A DNA stretch of 20,229 bases from an uncultured Alphaproteobacteria bacterium (lineage in GTDB: Bacteria > Pseudomonadota > Alphaproteobacteria > RUG11792), in assembly GCA_958448685.1 (NCBI GenBank), contig CAUDEV010000014.1:1-20229 (forward strand). The letters are read 5' to 3'. This document shows, piece after piece, positions 14,874 to 20,229 of the stretch. Position numbers and translations under genes: made by a program. Within the stretch, counting starts at the first letter, position 1, and every line of letters begins with the position of its first letter. A model generated the notes under the pieces. The model was given only the letters and a program-made list of their open reading frames with translations. It was not told the DNA's origin and did not search any database.

Positions 14874-14917
14874 ATTATAAACATATTAATTAAAACATAA
14901 ATCATGCATCTTGTCAA
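14874..14917 (-). promoter_or_regulatory. rpsD promoter region
   Basis: On the minus strand there is a perfect TTGACA (14912-14917), with TTTAAT (14889-14894) after 17 bp. A perfect TATAAT lies farther down, at 14874-14879, without a good -35. The first pair is the likelier promoter. Confidence 0.5.
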
Positions 14918-14950
14918 TGAGATATGTGAAATACGTCATAATTCTCAAAA

Positions 14951-15169
14951 CTAACCTTTGATATTATATCTCTTATTAAATTTGCTTATTTGTCCAGCTG
15001 TATCAACAAGTTTTTGTCCAGAACCAGTCCAAGCTGGATGTGAAAAAGGATCAATATCTAAATTAATCGTATCTCCTTCTTTTCCAAATGTAGATCTCGT
15101 TTCAAATTTTTCTCCGTTTGTCATAACAACTGAGATAGTGTGATATTCAGGATGAATATTTTTTTTCAT
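14951..15169 (-). CDS. rpmE: Ribosomal protein L31 (bL31)
   Basis: Large-subunit surface protein that helps bridge the two subunits. The 72-residue product starts MKKNIHPEYHTISVVMTNGE, the normal bL31 N-terminus, so I use the internal ATG at 15169 with GGTGA five bases upstream rather than the in-frame ATG 13 codons earlier at 15208. FDIDPFSHPAWTG-like residues are present (LDIDPFSHPAWTG). There is no CxxC pair, so this is the zinc-free C-minus form usual in alphaproteobacteria. It is divergent from rho, with which it shares a 145-base regulatory gap. Confidence 0.95.
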   Translation of the reverse strand: MKKNIHPEYHTISVVMTNGEKFETRSTFGKEGDTINLDIDPFSHPAWTGSGQKLVDTAGQISKFNKRYNIKG

Positions 15170-15314
15170 AAAATCACCAAAAAAATGTTTTCTTATTTTT
15201 AAAACCATGTTACATTATATATGTACCGCATTTTGCGATAGTTATCAACAATTTTCTTTTCATCAAAACAAAATCATAGATGATAAAGTATCATATTTAA
15301 AGAAAGAAGGAAGA

Positions 15315-16577
15315 ATGAATCTTCAAGAATTAAAATCAAAATCATTATCAAGTTTATTGGAATGTGCAATTGAGCACAATGTCGAAAATCCACATTTAAT
15401 GAGAAAACAAGATCTTGTTTTCTCTATACTAAAAAAAGTTTCAGAAGCAGATATTCCAATTTTTAGTACAGGTGTTTTAGAAGTTCTTCAGGATGGATTT
15501 GGATTTTTGAGATCTCCTGAATCGAATTATCTTCCAGGTCCGGATGATGTCTATGTGGCTCCATCTTTCATAAAGAAGCTTGGATTAAAAACAGGAGATA
15601 CAATCGAATGTCAAATAAAAGCTCCAAAAGAAACAGAAAGATATTCTTCAGTTCTAAAAATACAAAAAGTTAATTTTGAGGATCTTGAAAATATAAAAAG
15701 AAGGACTAACTTTGATAACTTAACGCCACTTTATCCTGAAGAAATGCTGAGTCTGGAACTCGATCATCCAGGAAAAGACAATGGTTTTACTCAAAGAGTT
15801 ATAGATTTAGTTGCACCAATAGGAAAAGGGCAAAGAGCATTAATTGTTGCTCCTCCAAGAACAGGAAAAACAGTTATGCTTCAAACCATAGCTCAATCTA
15901 TTACGGAAAAATTCAAGGATGTTTATTTAATAGTTTTGTTGATAGATGAGCGTCCTGAAGAAGTCACAGATATGCAACGTTCTGTGAATGGAGAAGTTGT
16001 GAGTTCAACTTTTGATGAACCAGCGTCAAGACATGTTCAAGTGACGGAAATGGTTATTGAAAAAGCAAAACGACTTGTCGAACACAAGAAAGACGTTGTA
16101 ATATTGTTAGATTCCATAACTCGTTTAGCTCGCGCTTATAACACAGTTGTCCCATCTTCTGGAAAAGTGCTCACTGGTGGAGTTGATTCAAATGCCCTTC
16201 AAAGACCAAAAAGATTCTTTGGAGCAGCGAGAAATATTGAAGAAGGAGGATCTTTGACAATTATTGCAACGGCACTTGTTGAAACAGGATCTAGAATGGA
16301 TGATGTTATTTTTGAAGAGTTCAAAGGAACAGGAAACTCAGAAATAGTTTTGGATAGAAAACTTTCTGATAAACGTGTTTTCCCTGCTATTGATATCAAT
16401 AGATCTGGAACAAGAAAAGAAGAATTGCTAGTTAAAGATAAGAATAAAATGTCAAAAATGTGGATTTTGCGTAGAATATTAAATCCAATGGGCACAATTG
16501 AAGCTATGGAATTCTTAACAGAAAAACTAAAATATTCGAAAACTAACGAAGATTTTTTCAGTTCTATGAATTCATGA
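15315..16577 (+). CDS. rho: Transcription termination factor Rho
   Basis: Hexameric RNA helicase that ends transcription of untranslated RNA. The 420-residue length is normal. It has the N-terminal helix bundle MNLQELKSKSLSSLL, the RNA-binding cold-shock domain with GFGFLR at 61-66 and YVAPSFIKK at 80-88, Walker A APPRTGKT at 179-186, LLIDERPEEVTDMQR, and the Q-loop region GGVDSNALQRPKRFFGAARN. The start is the ATG at 15315, preceded by AAGGA and matching other Rho N-termini. An in-frame ATG 36 codons upstream at 15207 would add a tail unlike any Rho. The stop codon overlaps the convergent terminator stem. Confidence 0.97.
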   Translation: MNLQELKSKSLSSLLECAIEHNVENPHLMRKQDLVFSILKKVSEADIPIFSTGVLEVLQDGFGFLRSPESNYLPGPDDVYVAPSFIKKLGLKTGDTIECQIKAPKETERYSSVLKIQKVNFEDLENIKRRTNFDNLTPLYPEEMLSLELDHPGKDNGFTQRVIDLVAPIGKGQRALIVAPPRTGKTVMLQTIAQSITEKFKDVYLIVLLIDERPEEVTDMQRSVNGEVVSSTFDEPASRHVQVTEMVIEKAKRLVEHKKDVVILLDSITRLARAYNTVVPSSGKVLTGGVDSNALQRPKRFFGAARNIEEGGSLTIIATALVETGSRMDDVIFEEFKGTGNSEIVLDRKLSDKRVFPAIDINRSGTRKEELLVKDKNKMSKMWILRRILNPMGTIEAMEFLTEKLKYSKTNEDFFSSMNS

Positions 16578-16607
16578 AAATGGGAGGCCTTAAAGGCCTC
16601 CCATTTT
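16577..16607. terminator. Strong convergent terminator of rho and the surface-protein gene
   Basis: Perfect 14-bp stem AAAATGGGAGGCCT/AGGCCTCCCATTTT with a three-base TAA loop. A- and T-rich ends on both sides make it bidirectional. It starts on the last base of the rho stop codon and ends three bases before the minus-strand gene's stop at 16611. Confidence 0.92.
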
Positions 16608-16610
16608 CTG

Positions 16611-18188
16611 CTATTTTCGTCCAAATATAGCTGTTGCTATTCGATTTGCTGGACAAACCCATTGATCATGATAAATCGAATAAAGTCCTGTTTTTTTAAA
16701 AATACCTTCGTATCCTAAATCAAGTAACGTGGCTGTTTCAGCAGTATAATGACCAGCACCATCGCCATATTGATAAGTTCCCGTGAATAGATATTGGCCA
16801 TGTTGATACGAAACCGTTCCATTTATTTCTTTTACTATATCGAACTCTAAATCTGAAACTGTCATTGGGAATGTAAAAGATGTTGTATCTGTACTGATTT
16901 TATATTGAGCAGATCTCCTATACGTACTATCATCGTAATTCTGATAGTGAAAAATCCCATCAGAGAAAGTGCGATACGTTGCTTTTGACATATCGAAAGC
17001 ATCAGGATCGTCAGAATATTTTACAGTAACGTCTGCTTCAGAATCATAATATGTTGCCTCTATTAATTTCATCATAGAAATAATATCATCATGATTCACA
17101 CTATCTTCAGTTCCTGCAATTCCTGTAATATTTGAAGTTGTTCCTTTTGTCCATGTCACGTTATCGGGATAATCATAACCACATTTTACTATTTTTACTT
17201 CTCCTTCAGAAGATCCGCTTTCTAAAGTTGTTCCTCCAATTTTGAATGTTTTTCCTGCGCCAATTGTGACAGTTTTCCCCGCTGGGATTACAATAGAGCC
17301 ATAAGATTCCATGCTATTATCAAAAACATAATTTGTATCCTCTTTAGTAAATTGCCCAGTTTTTTTCCCGTTAAGTTCAATCTTTTTCCCGACAGTCACA
17401 TTTTGTGCTTGTGAATCAGCACCAAATGTTGCCTCTCCAACAATAATCATAGTATCCGGCATATTTTCAGTTGTTATATCAACTTTTCCATCAATTAAAA
17501 CTTGAGCATTTTCCATTCTGCTCATATCATTTGATATTGTGCCATCTCCGCTTATTAATAACCCATAAGCATGTTCCCCATCTTCTGATTTGTTTCCAAA
17601 TGTAGCTTTCAATTCGGAATCAGCCAATGATCCAAGATTAATATTTTCGACTTGATGGTTTTTAGAATCAATCTTAACAGTAGTCCCATTACTATCTACA
17701 GTTGAAACAAAATGAACAAAATTTGAAGGATCATTGATTGTGGATAATTTTGATTCTAAACTAATAAAACTTTGTTCTCCTGTAAAACTGCTCATATCCA
17801 CAGTTGGAGCTATATATGATTGATTAGAGTCAGTCATTCCAATAACTGTTGTGAAATCTTCAATTCCTTCATAATTAGGCAATTCATCACCAGTCAAAGT
17901 TTTGTATAATTCGCCATCATTTATTTTCCCATTTCCTGTGATCTTTCCGCTTCCTGTTACATTTCCCGTCAGATTTAAAGTTCCATTATCTTCAATTTCT
18001 CCTTCCAAATTCAATGTATCCGTGTTATTAAACTTACCTGTAGATGAAATTATAACCTTTCCATTTGACTCTATTGAACCTCCTGGAGTAGTAAATTCTC
18101 CATCAATTGTTTGAGTTACTATCGCACTTGCAAAACCAGAAGTTGAAATAATAGCACTTGTTAAGATTAATTTTATAAATTTATACAT
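16611..18188 (-). CDS. Exported repeat-rich surface-type protein
   Basis: No known family assigned. The 525-residue product has a clear signal peptide (MYKFIKLILTSAIISTSGFA, ending near residue 22). Residues from about 23 to 95 are Gly/Asn/Thr-rich with short repeats such as NGTLNLTGNVTGSGKITGNG, typical of beta-helical adhesins and autotransporter passengers. Further similar strands occur around AGKTVTIGAGKTFKIGG. The C-terminus is Tyr/Asp-rich and shows no recognisable outer-membrane beta-barrel, so it is not a classical autotransporter. The start is the ATG at 18188, because GGAGG sits five bases upstream; an ATG four codons earlier overlaps that site. The long leader is duplicated at the window start, suggesting a family of co-regulated surface proteins. 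Adhesion or host interaction is inference. Confidence 0.8.
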   Translation of the reverse strand: MYKFIKLILTSAIISTSGFASAIVTQTIDGEFTTPGGSIESNGKVIISSTGKFNNTDTLNLEGEIEDNGTLNLTGNVTGSGKITGNGKINDGELYKTLTGDELPNYEGIEDFTTVIGMTDSNQSYIAPTVDMSSFTGEQSFISLESKLSTINDPSNFVHFVSTVDSNGTTVKIDSKNHQVENINLGSLADSELKATFGNKSEDGEHAYGLLISGDGTISNDMSRMENAQVLIDGKVDITTENMPDTMIIVGEATFGADSQAQNVTVGKKIELNGKKTGQFTKEDTNYVFDNSMESYGSIVIPAGKTVTIGAGKTFKIGGTTLESGSSEGEVKIVKCGYDYPDNVTWTKGTTSNITGIAGTEDSVNHDDIISMMKLIEATYYDSEADVTVKYSDDPDAFDMSKATYRTFSDGIFHYQNYDDSTYRRSAQYKISTDTTSFTFPMTVSDLEFDIVKEINGTVSYQHGQYLFTGTYQYGDGAGHYTAETATLLDLGYEGIFKKTGLYSIYHDQWVCPANRIATAIFGRK

Positions 18189-18196
18189 ATTTTCCT

Positions 18197-18310
18197 CCAT
18201 AAAAAGTTATATTTATGTTATAGAGAAGCGTTTTCAAAACTTTTCTTCCCTAAATTCAATTCTAAAAAAAAAGGTTAATTTTCCGTTAACTATACTTAAA
18301 AATATTCAAG
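18197..18310 (-). repeat. Leader repeat copy B with conserved hairpin
   Basis: Second copy of 1-112, here lying directly upstream of the surface-protein gene and including its Shine-Dalgarno edge. On the minus strand it holds a run of about ten Ts, then a hairpin at 18221-18252 with stem TAGGGAAG/CTTCTCTA. The stem matches copy A except for one change that keeps a G-U pair. The loop, AAAAGTTTTGAAAACG, is itself self-complementary. I did not find a convincing -35/-10 pair. Confidence 0.8.
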
Positions 18311-18349
18311 GGATATTTCGAGTATTATGCAAAAGCCTCACAAAATTCC

Positions 18350-18372
18350 CTAGAATTTTATGGGACTTTTTA
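18350..18372 (-). repeat. Inverted copy of the dispersed repeat
   Basis: It matches the reverse complement of 9034-9056 at 22 of 23 positions. It lies in the gap between acpS and the leader repeat and contains no gene. Confidence 0.65.
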
Positions 18373-18436
18373 GAATTTAACATGGAGGAATTATGTTGTG
18401 TATCCTGAAATTTCCAAGAATACTAAGGAATAATCT

Positions 18437-18814
18437 CTATAGTGATTCAATAATTGCAAATCCAATTGAATAATTTTTTTCATCGCTTGTAGAAATCTGG
18501 ATATTAAAATTCGCTGCTTTCTTTTTTAAATTTCTCAAAGCATTTCCTGACAGGCTCATTATTGGCTTCCCATCTTTATTATGGGAAATTTCCATATTAT
18601 GCCAAGATAGATCTTCAGCATCCGAAATAGCTTTTATCGTAGCTTCTTTTATAGAAAACATTTTAGAAAAATAATTTGAAGGATCTTGTTTTGATAAACA
18701 ATACTTTGCTTCGTTTTGAGTAAAAATTTTTTTTATAAAATGATCTTGAAATTTTTGGAGTAAATGATCGATTCTTCGTATGTCAACTATATCTACACCT
18801 ACTCCGATAATCAT
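18437..18814 (-). CDS. acpS: Holo-(acyl-carrier-protein) synthase
   Basis: Transfers 4'-phosphopantetheine from CoA to acyl carrier protein, activating it for fatty-acid synthesis. At 125 residues it is of normal size. It has GVGVDIVDIRRI at 4-15 with the Mg-binding Asp8, FSIKEATIKA at 53-62 with Glu57, and a C-terminal NIQISTSDEKNYSIGFAI. Key residues are intact. The ATG follows the rpsR stop with no gap (TAA then ATG), so translation must be coupled or re-initiate. rplI, the usual neighbour of rpsR, is absent and acpS takes its place; acpS itself is more often found near lepB, rnc or pdxJ. Confidence 0.95.
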   Translation of the reverse strand: MIIGVGVDIVDIRRIDHLLQKFQDHFIKKIFTQNEAKYCLSKQDPSNYFSKMFSIKEATIKAISDAEDLSWHNMEISHNKDGKPIMSLSGNALRNLKKKAANFNIQISTSDEKNYSIGFAIIESL

Positions 18815-19021
18815 TTACTTTTCGACAAAAGGAAGAAGTGCTAAAATTCTTGCTCTTTTTATTGCTTTCGCAATTTCACGTTGTCTTTTTATCGGTTGTG
18901 AATTTATTCTGCTTGGAATAATCTTTCCACGTTCGGAAATAAATTTTGAAAGAAATCGAACATCTTTATAATCAATAACTTCGATTTTTTGTTCTTTTTG
19001 ATCGGTATTTTCAATTGCCAT
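18815..19021 (-). CDS. rpsR: Ribosomal protein S18 (bS18)
   Basis: Small-subunit platform protein that binds as a heterodimer with S6. The 68-residue product is slightly short for the family. It carries the core IDYKDVRFLSKFISERGKII, then PSRINSQPIKRQREIAKAIK and RARILALLPF. AAGGAG overlaps the rpsF stop and lies eight bases before the ATG. It is co-transcribed with rpsF and acpS. Confidence 0.96.
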   Translation of the reverse strand: MAIENTDQKEQKIEVIDYKDVRFLSKFISERGKIIPSRINSQPIKRQREIAKAIKRARILALLPFVEK

Positions 19022-19033
19022 AATTAGATCTCC

Positions 19034-19387
19034 TTAATCCTGTTCTTGAGTTGTCATATCTTTAAAATTTCTTTTCATCAAAGCTGACGGGTTGTTATCC
19101 AACTTTTCAACTTTAATAATTAAAAATCTGATAATATCTTCACTTAATCTGAATTTTCTTTCTAATTCCTTTATGCCTTCAGGATTACTGATTATATTCA
19201 ACAGGACATAATGGCCTCGTTTACAATTATTAATTGGATATGCAAGATTTCTCAAACCACAAAATTCAGTCTTTGAAACATCGCCATTAAATTCTTTAAT
19301 AATTGAAATAGCTTCCTGAGCAACTGATTCAACATGACTCGATGAGGCATCTTGCCTGACTATAAATACTGCTTCATAAAAACTCAT
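19034..19387 (-). CDS. rpsF: Ribosomal protein S6 (bS6)
   Basis: Small-subunit protein and partner of S18. The 117-residue product has the ferredoxin-like fold markers YEAVFIVRQDAS at 4-15, FCGLRNLAYPINNCKRGHYVLLNI and IKELERKFRLSEDIIRFLIIKVE, with a short variable tail. AAGGAG lies nine bases before the ATG at 19387. It is first in the rpsF-rpsR-acpS unit. Its leader carries a hairpin at 19428-19448. In many bacteria the S6-S18 complex represses its own message through a leader structure; that is possible here but not shown. Confidence 0.96.
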   Translation of the reverse strand: MSFYEAVFIVRQDASSSHVESVAQEAISIIKEFNGDVSKTEFCGLRNLAYPINNCKRGHYVLLNIISNPEGIKELERKFRLSEDIIRFLIIKVEKLDNNPSALMKRNFKDMTTQEQD

Positions 19388-19427
19388 AATTTCTCTCCTT
19401 TCGGTTGATTACTGAAAACAGCAAACA

Positions 19428-19448
19428 GCTTATTGACCATCAATAAGC
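19428..19448 (-). promoter_or_regulatory. Hairpin in the rpsF leader
   Basis: Perfect 9-bp stem GCTTATTGA/TCAATAAGC with a three-base loop, lying in the first part of the predicted rpsF leader. An ACCG sits farther down, just before the Shine-Dalgarno. It may be part of an S6:S18 autoregulatory site. As a terminator it would suit only plus-strand reading (a T-run follows at 19456), and no plus-strand gene ends here. Confidence 0.4.
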
Positions 19449-19463
19449 AAGGTTCTTTTTTTT

Positions 19464-19493
19464 ATTATAATCCAAAAATTTCAGAATTTTCAA
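19464..19493 (-). promoter_or_regulatory. rpsF promoter
   Basis: On the minus strand, TTGAAA (19488-19493), an 18-bp spacer and a perfect TATAAT (19464-19469). Transcription would start near 19457, giving a leader of about 70 bases. Confidence 0.65.
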
Positions 19494-19558
19494 TAATTAT
19501 CTTTAGAATGTATTAGTTCAAAAGAAGTGAGGCAAAAAGAGAGTCTTCTAGCACAGAT

Positions 19559-20206
19559 TTAATATACAACTAAGGAATACTCCAGTCTTTCATGTAAAAA
19601 TTCTTCTTTAATAATACGATTGTTCCACATTTCCATTAATCTTTAGTGAGGTTATTTCAAAATCTTTCATAAATTCACTGCCTTCATCAACTTGTATAGA
19701 TTTAATAAGAAAAGTATCCGTTTAGCTTTAATGAAAGGCTCTGCATATGCCCATTTTGATTTTTTATCACAAGCAACAAAAATGCGGTATGTATAGCCAT
19801 TTAACGTTCTTACCATATGGTCGATTTGTATATTTTCTTCTATTTTTGTCTGAGAATAAAGCTTAAATTCACAACGTTTGGCATTTATCTAGAACTTGAT
19901 AACGACCTTGGTACAGGATTTTCCTTAGTGGTCTTCCCACAGAGCTTTCACTAATTTCTATGCCATAATCCCTTTTTTAAAATTACGTATATCCTTGTTT
20001 TTCCATAAGTTTTGTATTCTGTTCTTATTTTTCTTATGAGATTCCAAATGCCTTTATCTAAATTATTTTGTTTATGCATTAATTCCCATGATTTTACCAA
20101 TCTCTCAGTATTTTTATAATATTTTAGGAGATGCTTGTCTCACATCTGTTTGAACGTGTACAGATTCCATTACCGAGCGTGGTATGTTTTCATACACACC
20201 ACGCAT
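19559..20206 (-). pseudogene. Decayed IS481-like transposase
   Basis: Read on the minus strand in three frames, pieces of a DDE integrase-core transposase appear in order. These are ERLVKSWELMHKQNN and IRTEYKTYGKTRIYVILKK (20109 to about 19985), ISESSVGRPLRK (19955-19920), ENIQIDHMVRTLNGYTYRIF then VACDKKSKWAYAEPF (first catalytic Asp at 19820-19822), QVDEGSEFMKDFE (second Asp, about 19694), and NGNVE (19623-19637, third acidic residue) followed in another frame by NNRIIKEEFL. Several frameshifts and stops break it, about 20 residues before NGNVE are missing, and the C-terminal end is absent. Bases 20110-20206 hold an open stretch from an ATG that may be its N-terminus, with lower certainty. 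No terminal inverted repeats were recognised. IS481-type assignment is from remembered family motifs. Confidence 0.8.
20177..20204. repeat. Imperfect hairpin near the window end
   Basis: GCGTGGTATG at 20177-20186 pairs with the CATAC and CACCACGC parts of 20191-20204 around a TTTT loop, with a four-base bulge. It is GC-richer than its surroundings. It could belong to the end of the decayed insertion sequence. Confidence 0.35.
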
Positions 20207-20229
20207 TGTTAGTTTATATTATTAAGGAT

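Noticed and set aside
15207..15314. 36-codon N-terminal extension of rho
   Set aside because: The extension overlaps the divergent regulatory gap, has no homology to Rho, and the ATG at 15315 has AAGGA and the family N-terminus MNLQELK.
18393..18473. A 26-codon plus-strand ORF with GGAGG just before its ATG
   Set aside because: It overlaps the end of acpS in antisense, is very short, has no recognisable features, and is probably chance; the GGAGG resemblance to the surface-gene leader is noted only.

Overview
The window is a clearly AT-rich stretch of a bacterial chromosome. It most resembles a reduced, host-associated alphaproteobacterium, Holosporales- or Rickettsiales-like. That placement is inference from four things: the F1 ATP-synthase genes stand without F0 genes, there is an alphaproteobacterial heparinase-like gene beside rpe, a lone gene-transfer-agent (GTA)-type capsid gene is present, and there are several signal-peptide proteins of unknown function.

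Layout. Bases 1-174 carry one copy of a duplicated leader and the dnaB promoter. dnaB (175-1578) is followed by a 291-bp gap holding a perfect parS centromere site (1711-1726) and a half site, so the window probably lies in the origin-proximal domain. The F1 operon atpH-atpA-atpG-atpD (1870-6411) comes next, and atpC is not in its usual place. Instead there is an accessory stretch (6412-10597). It contains a co-directional pair of exported small proteins (one very acidic, one basic with a C-terminus resembling BECR/EndoU-type RNase toxins), a solitary HK97/GTA-like capsid gene lacking its scaffold region, tRNA-Val(CAC), and an exported protein with a complete APH-like kinase core flanked by 26-bp direct repeats.

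From 10598 the window returns to housekeeping genes on the minus strand: holB, a heparinase II/III-like gene and rpe, then lolA and rpsD, then rpmE. rho is on the plus strand (15315-16577) and shares a convergent terminator with a 525-aa exported, repeat-rich surface-type protein (16611-18188). The leader of that gene is the second copy of the sequence at the window start, which implies a relative just outside the left edge. rpsF-rpsR-acpS (18437-19387) follow on the minus strand, with rplI absent. The last ~840 bases hold an rpsF promoter and leader and a frameshifted, truncated IS481-like transposase.

Together the core genes serve replication and segregation (dnaB, holB, parS), energy (F1 ATPase), translation (S4, S6, S18, L31, tRNA-Val), transcription termination (Rho), lipid and envelope biogenesis (acpS, lolA) and pentose metabolism (rpe). 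The accessory genes look like secretion and host-interaction material, plus domesticated or decaying mobile DNA.
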